A program made the position numbers and the translations under genes. From positions 33,106 to 97,105 of the forward strand of contig SFDM01000007.1 of assembly GCA_004558205.1 (NCBI GenBank): a stretch of DNA of 64,000 nt. The letters are read 5' to 3'. The notes below the pieces were generated by a model. The model did not search any database. It was not told the origin of the DNA and saw only the letters and a list, made by a program, of their open reading frames with translations. Position 1 is the stretch's first letter; every line of letters begins with the position of its first letter. Shown piece after piece: positions 42,163 through 50,467 of the stretch. This stretch comes from Pyramidobacter piscolens. Its GTDB lineage: Bacteria > Synergistota > Synergistia > Synergistales > Dethiosulfovibrionaceae.

Positions 42163-43521
42163 GTGAACGACCAATCGACGCTTATGACCCAGGGACCGAT
42201 CTGGAAGAAGATCGTCCTCTTCGCGCTCCCTCTCTTTTTCGGCAACCTCTTTCAGCAGCTCTACAACGCCGTGGACTCTCTGGTGGTGGGCAATTTCATC
42301 GGCAGCGCCGCCCTAGCCGCCGTGGGTTCCTCGGGCAGCCTGATCCAGCTGCTGATTGGGCTGCTGCAGGGAATCTTCATCGGCGCGGGCGTGGTGATCG
42401 CCAGGTATTACGGCGCCCGCGACGGCGAAAAAGTCCGGCTGGCGATCCACACCACGCTGATGTTCGCCTTCCTGGCCGGGCTGTTCCTCACCTTCTTCGG
42501 CGTGGCCTTTACGCCTTCGATCCTGCGGCTCATGGGCACGCCCGAAGACGTGCTGCCCAACTCCATCGTCTACTTCCGCATCTATTTCGGCGGCGTGATG
42601 GCGCTGGTGCTCTACAACTCCGCCAGCGGAATCCTTCAGGCCGTCGGCGACAGCCGCCACCCCCTGATCTATCTGCTCGTCTCGTCGGCGCTGAACGTGG
42701 GCCTGGACCTGCTCTTCGTGGTGGTCTTCCACTGGGGAGTGGCCGGCGTGGGCGTCGCCACGGTGATCTCCCAGGCCGTCAGCGCTGCCCTAGGCTTCTG
42801 GCACCTTTGCCGCGTGAAGCAAGAATACAGGGTCGTGCCGTCGATGATCCGGCTGGATGGGAGGATGCTGCGCCAGGTCCTGCACATGGGCGTCCCCGCG
42901 GGGCTTCAAAACTCGATCATCTCCCTGGCCAACATCATCGTGCAGTCCCACATCAACTCCTTCGGCGCCATGGCCATGGCCGGCTGCGGCTCCTACGCCA
43001 AGCTCGAAGGCTTTGGCTTCCTGCCCATCGCCAGCTTCGCCCTCTCCATGACCACCTTCATCGGCCAGAACCTGGGCGCCAAACTGTACGACCGCGCCAG
43101 GCAGGGCGCCCGCTTCGCCCTGGTCGCCTGCATGGTCCTGGCCGAGATTATCGCCGGGATCATCTACGCCTTCGCGCCTCAGCTGATCGCCGCCTTCAGC
43201 GGCGATCCTTCGGTCATCGCCTTTGGCATCATGCAGGCCCGCACAATCACGCCTTTCTACTTCCTGCTGGCCCTCTCCCACTGCATGGCGGGAATCCTGC
43301 GCGGCGCGGGTAAGGCCGTGGTCCCCATGGTGGTGATGATGGTCTGCTGGTGCGTGATCCGAATCGCTTATCTGGAGCTGATCCTCTCCTATATTCCCGA
43401 GATCCAATGGCTTTTCAGGGCCTACCCAATCACCTGGACGCTCAGCGCCCTGACGCTGCTCGTCTACTACAGGAAGGCCGACTGGCTCCACGCCTACGAA
43501 CGGGAACAGGCGAGGCTCTAA
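42163..43521 (+). CDS. MATE family efflux transporter, second copy
   Basis: A 452-residue transporter with twelve hydrophobic segments and internal duplication: ALPLFFGNLFQQLYNAVDSLVVGNFIG in the first half and GVPAGLQNSIISLANIIVQSHINSFG in the second. This is the DinF/VcmN-like MATE pattern, and it is only distantly related to the copy at 30974-32380. It exports drugs or metabolites using an ion gradient. The start is GTG 42163 with a weak AAAGGGG site; ATG 42184 (MTQGPIWKK) is an alternative. It starts 48 bases after the ankyrin gene and may be co-transcribed. Confidence 0.9.
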   Translation: MNDQSTLMTQGPIWKKIVLFALPLFFGNLFQQLYNAVDSLVVGNFIGSAALAAVGSSGSLIQLLIGLLQGIFIGAGVVIARYYGARDGEKVRLAIHTTLMFAFLAGLFLTFFGVAFTPSILRLMGTPEDVLPNSIVYFRIYFGGVMALVLYNSASGILQAVGDSRHPLIYLLVSSALNVGLDLLFVVVFHWGVAGVGVATVISQAVSAALGFWHLCRVKQEYRVVPSMIRLDGRMLRQVLHMGVPAGLQNSIISLANIIVQSHINSFGAMAMAGCGSYAKLEGFGFLPIASFALSMTTFIGQNLGAKLYDRARQGARFALVACMVLAEIIAGIIYAFAPQLIAAFSGDPSVIAFGIMQARTITPFYFLLALSHCMAGILRGAGKAVVPMVVMMVCWCVIRIAYLELILSYIPEIQWLFRAYPITWTLSALTLLVYYRKADWLHAYEREQARL

Positions 43522-43777
43522 AAAACGCGCCGACAGCGAGAGAGCCGTTCCGGCAGCAATAGATCAAAAGATTGGAACGCTGAGGCCGCAAAGGCTCACA
43601 AAGAAAGATCTGAAAAGTTTCAGAATTACGAACATCATCAGATCTACAAATTGTTATCATATTAGTTAACCTCAGTTATTGATTCAGTTTTTACCTTTCC
43701 TCTGAGGCCATTGCGCCCTCCGCGCTGAGATCTTCGAACTTGGCCCGATCGGCGGCGGGGACAGAGATTTATAGGCG

Positions 43778-43823
43778 AAACGGGGATGAACTCGGCTCAT
43801 TTAGCGAGTTCATCCCCGTTTTT
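43778..43823. terminator. Bidirectional intrinsic terminator
   Basis: AAACGGGGATGAACTCG pairs with CGAGTTCATCCCCGTTTTT. It lies between the convergent MATE gene and the response-regulator gene. Confidence 0.88.
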
Positions 43824-43849
43824 ATGAATTATTTCCCCAGGAAGGGTTT

Positions 43850-43865
43850 TGTTCTACGTGGAACA
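43850..43865. promoter_or_regulatory. parS-like site with one mismatch
   Basis: TGTTCTACGTGGAACA differs at one position (T for C in the CACGTG core) from the perfect parS palindrome at 22290-22305. It is intergenic, between a terminator and the end of the response-regulator gene. One-mismatch parS sites are commonly functional but weaker. Confidence 0.7.
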
Positions 43866-43907
43866 TTTTATGAACGGCGGAATCCTGACGCGGTTGAAGC
43901 CTTTCTC

Positions 43908-44594
43908 CTATTTTTTCATCCCGTAGCGGTTCGTCGGCCGGCCGACCTTCTGATACTCCCGCTCCAGCACCGCCTTGCCGGAGGTGACTAAATACTCCAG
44001 ATAACGGCGGGCCGTGATGCGGGAGATTTTCAGCGCGTCGGCGGTCTCGATGGACGACAGCGGCGCCGGCGCGCGGCGCAGCAGGTCCTCCACCTGATGC
44101 AGCATCTGGGGGTTCAGGCCCTTGGGCAGGCTGATGGGAGGCTCATCGTTCTTCTGCACCTGAAGCAGCTCGTCCAGCTCCTCCTGGTCGATCTGGCTGG
44201 CGCCGGCGTTCAGGCGGTTCTCCCTCTGCTGGAAGGACTGCAGCGACGACCGGATGCGGTCGAACACGAAGGGCTTGATGATGTAGTCTAAAGCGCCGGC
44301 CTTGAGCGTGGCGTTCACCGTGCTGGTGTCGCGCGATGCCGACACGATGATGACGCTCACGCCGCTGCCGCTTTCGCGGATTTTCTCCAGGACGGCCAGG
44401 CCGTCCATGCCGGGCATGAAGATGTCCAGGATCACGAGGCGAACGGCATGTTTTTTCAAAAAATCCAGGGCTTTCTGGCCGCTGGAAACCACGCCGGCCA
44501 CGCGAAACCCCTCGACGGCGCCGACGAACTGCCGGTGGATGGCGGCGACCATGGGATCGTCCTCGACAATGAGCACATCGATCAATTCTGACAC
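43908..44594 (-). CDS. CitB/DcuR-type response regulator
   Basis: A 228-residue two-component regulator. Receiver domain (1-120): acidic pocket Glu11/Asp12, phosphorylation site Asp57 (VILDIFMPGMDG), Ser85 and Lys107. The C-terminal half has a helix-turn-helix (ETADALKISRITARRYLEYLVTSG) typical of the CitB/DctR/DpiA family, which controls organic-acid and amino-acid transport. The start is GTG 44594, eight bases after AGGAGG. It follows the histidine kinase with a 3-base gap, so the two are translated together. The divergent C69/transport island is its probable target. Confidence 0.92.
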   Translation of the reverse strand: MSELIDVLIVEDDPMVAAIHRQFVGAVEGFRVAGVVSSGQKALDFLKKHAVRLVILDIFMPGMDGLAVLEKIRESGSGVSVIIVSASRDTSTVNATLKAGALDYIIKPFVFDRIRSSLQSFQQRENRLNAGASQIDQEELDELLQVQKNDEPPISLPKGLNPQMLHQVEDLLRRAPAPLSSIETADALKISRITARRYLEYLVTSGKAVLEREYQKVGRPTNRYGMKK

Positions 44595-44597
44595 GGG

Positions 44598-46583
44598 TTA
44601 AACCTCCTGTTTCTGCGGGATGGGAATGGTCACGGTGAAGTCAGTGTATTCCCCCGTCCGGTAGTCCACGGCGATGTCGCCGCCAAGTGACTCGATAATG
44701 TTATGGATCGTGAAAAGACCAAAGCCCGAAGGGCGCCCCTTGCGTTTCGTCGAAAAGCCCTTATTGAACAGGTTGGCCGCAATGGTGTCGGTCATGAGCC
44801 CCGCGTTGTCGCGCACGCTCAGGAAGATACGTCCCGACTCGTCGTAAATCGCGAAGTCGATGCGCGAATCGGCGGTCACGCCCGCTTCCAGAATGGCCTC
44901 GATGGCGTTCTGCATCAGGTTGCCCACCACGATGACCAACGAGCGGTCGCTGATGTCGGCGCTGTGGTCGCAGCAGTAGCTGTCGGAAGCGAGGACAAAG
45001 TCGATGTGCTGCTCGCGGCACAGGCCTGCCTTGCCCATCAGGATGCCGCAGACCGCGGCGTTCTTGATCCGTTCCGACATGAAGGACTGGGCGGACTGGG
45101 TCGAGTCGGTCTCCGAGGCGATGAAATCCACGGCCTTGTCGTACTGCTTCAGCTGGATCAGCCCCGAAATGGCCTGCATCTTGTTCATAAACTCGTGGTT
45201 ATGGATACGCAGCGACTCCACGTACATCCGCACGCCCGTGATCTCCTCGGCCATGGCCTGGAGCTCCGACATGTCGCGCAGCGTCACGATGGCGCCGCAG
45301 GGGCGGCCGTCGATGAACACGGGGACTTTATTGCAGGAGACCAGGGCGCCGCGCAGGTTCTGTTCCATGTTGTAGACAGGCTGGCCGTCGCGGAGCACCA
45401 ACTCGATATCCAGGCCGGGAACGAGCTCGTCGGCGGGGCTGCCTATGTTGCCGTCGGTCAGCCCCAGAAGCCGCTTCGCGATGCGGTTCAGCAGCGTGAT
45501 CCGCCCCGTCTGGTCCACTGCCAGGATCCCGTCGCAGACGAAATCGAGAATGCGTTCGCGTTCGCTGACCACAATGCGGATCCGGCGTTTGAGAAACCGG
45601 TTCCAGCCCAGGATGAGCAGGATGAAGACGCCCACCGATCCGGTGATCTGGAGCAGAAAGACGGGATCGGGGTATTTCCGGTCGTAACGTTCCAACCAGG
45701 TCTGCAGGATGCGGTTGGAGCCGCCGTTCAGCTTCAACTCGCGCACCCCCCGAGCCAGCTTCAGCGCCAGGACGGAATCGCCGCGGAGCACCACCAGGCC
45801 GCGCTGATAGGTCTGAAGCGGCAGGTCCGCCGCCTTGACGCTGTAGGTGAGGGCGGGCATACGCTCAATCTGGTACTTCCCCTGATAGGTCTCGGTGATC
45901 ACGGCGTCGCCGATGTTCCGGGCAAGGCGCTGGAAGGCCTCCTCGGTGCCGGCGCAGCGGATCAGCTCGCGGGAGAAGCCCATGTTCCTCAGATAGGTCT
46001 CCTCTGGGGAATCGGCGACGATCAGGATCTTTCTTTCGTGCAGGTCGTTGAAACTGTAGTTGTTGTCGCTTCGCAGGAAAAGGGACGCCGATTCGGTGAC
46101 GAAGGGCAGGGCGAAACAGGTGGACACCTGTTCTTTGCCGGGAAGGCTGTGAAGCATCAGGGCCACGTCGGAGGCCATGCGCGCGTCCATGGGATCCAGG
46201 TTTTTCACGGGCTGGTAATCAAAGAGCTCCTGTCCCGACTCGACAGGGTAAAGAGGCCCGATGACGATATCCGGCAGGGTCAGATGCAGCGCACGCCGGT
46301 CGCCGCTCCCGCTGCTGAACGAAAGGGCGAACTTGAGCTGTTCGCTGTCGGCCAGGGAGCGCAGGAGATCCACATAGACGCCGCGGAGGGTCCCGTCGCC
46401 GTCCTTGAAAATATAGGGGGCTTGGGAGTAGAGGCACAGCACCCGCAGAGTGCGCACCTGTCCTTCTCCGATTACCAGGTCGGGGATCTCATCGCCGAGG
46501 GCCGCCGTGGAGAACGTCAGAAAAAACGCCATGACCAGCGCCGCCGTTTTCTTTAAAGAAGTCTGAATCTTCATCATCTCCAT
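44598..46583 (-). CDS. Histidine kinase with solute-binding-protein-like sensor and PAS domain (DcuS/CitA class)
   Basis: A protein of about 661 residues. It has a signal/anchor helix, a ~280-residue periplasmic region resembling family 3 solute-binding proteins (LRVLCLYSQAPYIFKDGDG, GVYVDLLRSLADSE, DIVIGPLYPV), a membrane helix (LLQITGSVGVFILLILGW), a PAS domain (CDGILAVDQTGRITLLN), an H-box RIHNHEFMNKMQAISG and an ATPase domain (NLMQNAIEAI, GFGLFTIHNIIESLGG). DcuS/CitA kinases normally have a Cache/PAS sensor, so the binding-protein sensor is unusual and implies detection of an amino acid or small peptide. The start is uncertain (ATG 46583, 46577 or 46574). Confidence 0.88.
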   Translation of the reverse strand: MEMMKIQTSLKKTAALVMAFFLTFSTAALGDEIPDLVIGEGQVRTLRVLCLYSQAPYIFKDGDGTLRGVYVDLLRSLADSEQLKFALSFSSGSGDRRALHLTLPDIVIGPLYPVESGQELFDYQPVKNLDPMDARMASDVALMLHSLPGKEQVSTCFALPFVTESASLFLRSDNNYSFNDLHERKILIVADSPEETYLRNMGFSRELIRCAGTEEAFQRLARNIGDAVITETYQGKYQIERMPALTYSVKAADLPLQTYQRGLVVLRGDSVLALKLARGVRELKLNGGSNRILQTWLERYDRKYPDPVFLLQITGSVGVFILLILGWNRFLKRRIRIVVSERERILDFVCDGILAVDQTGRITLLNRIAKRLLGLTDGNIGSPADELVPGLDIELVLRDGQPVYNMEQNLRGALVSCNKVPVFIDGRPCGAIVTLRDMSELQAMAEEITGVRMYVESLRIHNHEFMNKMQAISGLIQLKQYDKAVDFIASETDSTQSAQSFMSERIKNAAVCGILMGKAGLCREQHIDFVLASDSYCCDHSADISDRSLVIVVGNLMQNAIEAILEAGVTADSRIDFAIYDESGRIFLSVRDNAGLMTDTIAANLFNKGFSTKRKGRPSGFGLFTIHNIIESLGGDIAVDYRTGEYTDFTVTIPIPQKQEV

Positions 46584-46906
46584 CGCCGTTTCAGGATTGA
46601 GGAACGCGCAAGGTTCGAAGGCGCGCTCCGGGGGCTCCGGCAATGTGCCTGAAGCTCAAGTTATGGTGCAATCATACCACAAGAAAGGAACGTTATGGAA
46701 CGAAGATGATCTTTTTGCAGCCATCTGAGTTCCGCCGCGAAGCCCTTCTCCGGCGCGCGAAGCTTTGTGAACGAAAAGAACAAAATATGACTTTAATCTG
46801 ACATAAACTTTTTTCCTGACATGAAATGGCGTATAGTTCAGGTTAAAGTTCTTAAGGAAAAACTTTATTTCGTTTTTATTCCGTGGAAAAGAGGAGGGGA
46901 TGCACC
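46584..46906. promoter_or_regulatory. Divergent regulatory region between the kinase gene and the C69 island
   Basis: About 320 bases with AT-rich stretches. The decamers CTGACATAAA (46798-46807) and CTGACATGAA (46816-46825) are direct repeats 18 bases apart, about 90 bases upstream of the first C69 gene and followed by TATAGT near 46832. Position and repeat form suit binding of the adjacent CitB-type regulator. The first C69 ribosome site GAGGAGGGG is at the right end. Confidence 0.45.
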
Positions 46907-48508
46907 GTGAAACTGCGTATGAAGCTGCTGTGGGGCGTCTTTCTGATCCTCTGGCTCAGCGCCTCCGCCTTCGGCTGTACCGGCGTGGTAGTCGGACGGA
47001 AGGCCAGCGCCGACGGTTCGGTCATCACGTCCCATACGGCCGACGGGGCCTTTTACGACGCCCGCGTCCGCGTGATTCCCGGACGGGTTCACAAGCCCGG
47101 GGAAATGGCCCCCGTGTACTGGAACATCACCAACGAGGAGTACGGCCCGCCCGTGAAAATAGGCGAGATTCCCCAGGCGGAACGGACCTACTCCTATTTT
47201 CACGTGGGTTACCCTTTCATGAACGAATGGGGCCTCACCATGGGCGAGAGCACCGTGTCCCAAAAGATGGAAATGAAGACGTTCCGCCCCGACGCCCGCG
47301 CGATCATGACTGTGGAACAGCTGGAAGTCTTCGCGCTGCAGCGTGCAAAAACAGCCCGCGAGGCCATCGAAGTGATGGGCGCCCTGGCTGAGAAATACGG
47401 ATTTGTGGGCTCCTGCTCCTTCGAGGGAGAAAGCCTGACCATCGCCGATAAAAAGGAGGCCTGGGTGTTCGAGCTCCGCGGCGCGGGAATCATGTGGACG
47501 CCCGAAAGCGGCAGGCCCGGCGCTTACTGGGCGGCTCAGCGCGTCCCCGACGATATGGCGGTGGTGGTCTGCAACGTGAGCCGCATTCAGGAAATCAACC
47601 CCAACGACAAAGACAATTTCATGGTATCCAGGGATTACAAACAATTCGCCATCGACATGGGCTGGTGGAACCCGCGAGGTTCCGAGCCCTTCAACTGGTC
47701 CAAGGTCTACGCTCCCTACACGGGAGGCTGGGCCCTTTCCTCCGACTGGGTCCGAAACCGCCTGTACACACTCTATAAGCGGATCGACCCCAACCGCGAG
47801 TGGGACCCTCTGGCCGAGACCACGAGCTATCCCTTCGCCGTCAAGCCCGCAAAAAAACTTTCCGTCCAGGACGTGCAGTCTCTGCTGCGCTCCCACATGG
47901 AGGACTCCATCTTTGACATGTACGAAGCGGAGCAATGGTACGTCCGCGAGGGAAACAAGGCCGTCAAAAGCCCTCTGGCGTCGCCCTTCCCCACCCGGGA
48001 CGAGCGGGCCCTGCTGAAAATCCCCTACAACCGCCCCGTGGCGAAATGGGACTGCGCCTACAGCTTCGTCGCCCAGGTGCGCGACGGCCTGCCCAAGCCC
48101 CTGACCACGATCCTATGGTTCGGCTACGACAATCCCCACACCACCTGCTACGTGCCCATCTACAACGGCGCGCTTCAGACCCTCCCTTCCTGGCAGGTCT
48201 TCGACCGCAACGAGTTCAGCCTCGATTCCGCGCAGTGGGCCTTCATCCTGGCCGATGATCTGGTGCTGAGGCGCTACGGCGACGCCATGCAGGACCTTCT
48301 GGCCCTCAGGGGTCCGCTGGAGGAGAAATTCGCGCGTGAAACCGCCGAAATCGACCGGGAGGGCGCGGAACTCTTCAAGACCAATCCGGCCGCGGTGGAG
48401 CGGCTGGTTACCGATTTCACCTGGGAGTGCATGGAGCGCGCGGAGAAGCAGTGGCGCAAGCTCAACGGCATTCTGATCATGAAGTACAACAACAACAAAA
48501 AAAGCTAA
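46907..48508 (+). CDS. Secreted C69-family dipeptidase, subfamily A, copy 1
   Basis: A 533-residue Ntn-hydrolase-fold peptidase. It has a signal peptide of 23 residues followed directly by the nucleophile Cys24 in CTGVVVGRKASADGSVITSH, the C69 N-terminal motif. Other family segments are HVGYPFMNEWGL, EKYGF, DMGWWNPRG and the C-terminal NNNKKS tail. C69 (PepD-like) enzymes cleave dipeptides and become active once Cys is N-terminal. Start is GTG 46907, seven bases after GAGGAGGGG; a GTG at 46883 would add residues ahead of the signal peptide. It is closely similar to the copy at 50468-52069. Confidence 0.92.
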   Translation: MKLRMKLLWGVFLILWLSASAFGCTGVVVGRKASADGSVITSHTADGAFYDARVRVIPGRVHKPGEMAPVYWNITNEEYGPPVKIGEIPQAERTYSYFHVGYPFMNEWGLTMGESTVSQKMEMKTFRPDARAIMTVEQLEVFALQRAKTAREAIEVMGALAEKYGFVGSCSFEGESLTIADKKEAWVFELRGAGIMWTPESGRPGAYWAAQRVPDDMAVVVCNVSRIQEINPNDKDNFMVSRDYKQFAIDMGWWNPRGSEPFNWSKVYAPYTGGWALSSDWVRNRLYTLYKRIDPNREWDPLAETTSYPFAVKPAKKLSVQDVQSLLRSHMEDSIFDMYEAEQWYVREGNKAVKSPLASPFPTRDERALLKIPYNRPVAKWDCAYSFVAQVRDGLPKPLTTILWFGYDNPHTTCYVPIYNGALQTLPSWQVFDRNEFSLDSAQWAFILADDLVLRRYGDAMQDLLALRGPLEEKFARETAEIDREGAELFKTNPAAVERLVTDFTWECMERAEKQWRKLNGILIMKYNNNKKS

Positions 48509-48631
48509 ATCCAGGGTTTAACGGCCCACGGCCTGCTTCGGCGCGGCTGCCCCCGCGGCGGAACTGGCAACGGGCGTTTCCAATAGGCCCCGTCATACGA
48601 CAGGGTATATCTGTTCAGGGAGGTAACAAGC

Positions 48632-50293
48632 ATGAAGGCAACTCGTTTCTCAGCAACACTGTTTGCGGGCGTTGCCGCGGTTCTCGTAGCGACGGCGTCC
48701 ATGGCCTGCACCCCTATGGGCGTCGGCTCCAAAGCGAGCGCTGACGGTTCGGTACTCGTCAGCCACACCTGCGACGGCTGGTATGATCACCGCATCAAGA
48801 TCATCCCCGGCGGAGAGCACAAAGACGGCGAAATGGTGGACATCTACAACATCATGTGCTACGCCACCCGTCCCGATCGCGAACCCAAGAAGGTCGGCGA
48901 GATTCCTCAGGCCAAGCATACCTACACCTATTTCCAGGTCGGTTATCCTTTCATGAACGATCAGCAGCTCATGATGGGCGAGTTCACCTGGAGCGGGCGC
49001 AGCGAGCTGGAGTCCCCCGCTGGCATGTTCTACATCGAGAACCTTGAAGCTCTCGGCCTTGCCCGCGCAAAGACCGCCCGCGAAGCCATCAAGGTCATGG
49101 GCGAGCTGGCTGAGAAGTACGGCTACGCCGACGGCGGCGAGACGTTGGTCATCGGCGACACCAAAGAACTCTGGATCTTCGAGATCTGCGGCCCCGGCGC
49201 CATCTGGACCAAGGATTCCGGCAAGCCCGGCGCTCACTGGGCTGCCAAGCGCGTTCCCGACGACGAAGTGTTTGTAGGCGCCAACCGTGCCCGCATCGAC
49301 TTCATCGACTTCAACGACAAGGATAACTACATGTACTCCACCGACGTCACCGCTCTTCCTGAGGCGATGGGCTGGTGGAAACCCGGAACGCCCTTCCACT
49401 TCGCCGACACCTTCAACCCCGAGCCTTACGGCTACGCTTACTACGCGGCCCGCCGCGAGTGGAGAGCTCTGAACCTGATCGCTCCTTCCCAGAACTTCCC
49501 CGTCAAAGCCAAGTGGGAGCACTATCCCTTCTCCGTCAAGCCCGACAAGAAGCTTTCCGTCCGCGACATCATGCTGACGGTCTACAGCGATCACCTTGAG
49601 GGCACCGACTACGACCTGACCAAGGGCGAAGCCGCCGGCCCCTTCGGCAACCCCACCCGCTGGCAGACGCCCAAGAGCGTCCGTCCCGAAGGCCTGAAGA
49701 ATGACGACTGGGAGCGTCCCATCGCTCTGTTCCGCTGCTCCTACAGCTTCGTGTCCCAGAGCCGCGAGTGGCTGCCCAACCCCGTTGGCGGCCTGCTCTG
49801 GTACGGAGCTGATTCTCCCGACACCACAGTGTACGTGCCCATCTACTGCGGCGTCACTTCCATCCCCGAACCCTGGACCGTAGGCAAGCGCCACACCTTC
49901 GACCGCGACAGCGCCTGGTGGGCTTTCAACCTGGTCAACAACTGGGCCGGCCTGCGCTGGGACGCCATGTACAAGGACATCCGCGCCAAAAAGGCTTCCT
50001 ACGAGGACAAGTTCTTCGCCGATCAGAAGACCGTCGAAGATCACGCCGCGGAACTCTACAAGAAGGATCCAGCCAAGGCCGTGGCTTATCTGACCGCTTA
50101 CACCAATAAGGCCATGAACGACGTCGAGCAGGGCTGGTGGAACTTCGCTTTCGAGCTCATCGGCAAGTATTATGACGGCGGCGTCATGTCTCCCGAAGGG
50201 AAAATGGCTACCCCCGGTTATCCCACCGATTGGCTCAAGAAGGTCGGCTTCGGCGCTATGACCGAGCGCGACCTGAAGGCCACGACCAAGTAA
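48632..50293 (+). CDS. Secreted C69-family dipeptidase, subfamily B, copy 1
   Basis: A 553-residue secreted C69 peptidase: signal peptide of 25 residues ending ATASMA, then Cys26 in CTPMGVGSKASADGSVLVSH. It differs from the A-type copies by the CTPMGVG motif, a THR-free FYIENLEALGL segment, the MGWWKPGTPFHFADTF segment and a C-terminal extension (SPEGKMATPGYPTDWLKKVG). Catalysis should be the same: hydrolysis of dipeptides outside the cytoplasm with the N-terminal cysteine as nucleophile. GGGAGG precedes ATG 48632. It lies 123 bases after the first C69 gene; no terminator is visible between them, so they may be co-transcribed. Confidence 0.92.
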   Translation: MKATRFSATLFAGVAAVLVATASMACTPMGVGSKASADGSVLVSHTCDGWYDHRIKIIPGGEHKDGEMVDIYNIMCYATRPDREPKKVGEIPQAKHTYTYFQVGYPFMNDQQLMMGEFTWSGRSELESPAGMFYIENLEALGLARAKTAREAIKVMGELAEKYGYADGGETLVIGDTKELWIFEICGPGAIWTKDSGKPGAHWAAKRVPDDEVFVGANRARIDFIDFNDKDNYMYSTDVTALPEAMGWWKPGTPFHFADTFNPEPYGYAYYAARREWRALNLIAPSQNFPVKAKWEHYPFSVKPDKKLSVRDIMLTVYSDHLEGTDYDLTKGEAAGPFGNPTRWQTPKSVRPEGLKNDDWERPIALFRCSYSFVSQSREWLPNPVGGLLWYGADSPDTTVYVPIYCGVTSIPEPWTVGKRHTFDRDSAWWAFNLVNNWAGLRWDAMYKDIRAKKASYEDKFFADQKTVEDHAAELYKKDPAKAVAYLTAYTNKAMNDVEQGWWNFAFELIGKYYDGGVMSPEGKMATPGYPTDWLKKVGFGAMTERDLKATTK

Positions 50294-50365
50294 GCAAACT
50301 GGCGCCCATCAGGGCGACCGTAAAAACCGCTTTGTAAACGACCGCCGCTGAGCGGCGCGGCAGAG

Positions 50366-50406
50366 GGCGAAGCGGAGAGCGTTTTTCATTCCGCTTCGCC
50401 TTTTTT
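50366..50406 (+). terminator. Intrinsic terminator after C69 copy B1
   Basis: GGCGAAGCGGA pairs with TCCGCTTCGCC and is followed by six T. It divides the first two C69 genes from the third. Confidence 0.9.
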
Positions 50407-50467
50407 CCCCCTTCGCAGACAGCGAGAGCTGCAATGATTTTTTTCAAGAAAAGGCAGGTAATAGGAC

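Noticed and set aside
39388..42174. 928-residue open frame antisense to the coiled-coil gene
   Set aside because: It is Leu/Phe/Gly-rich with no ribosome site and mirrors the Glu/Lys/Gln codon bias of the real gene on the plus strand.
44703..46556. 617-residue plus-strand frame opposite the histidine kinase
   Set aside because: The minus-strand frame has clear kinase motifs; this one shows no motif and no ribosome site.
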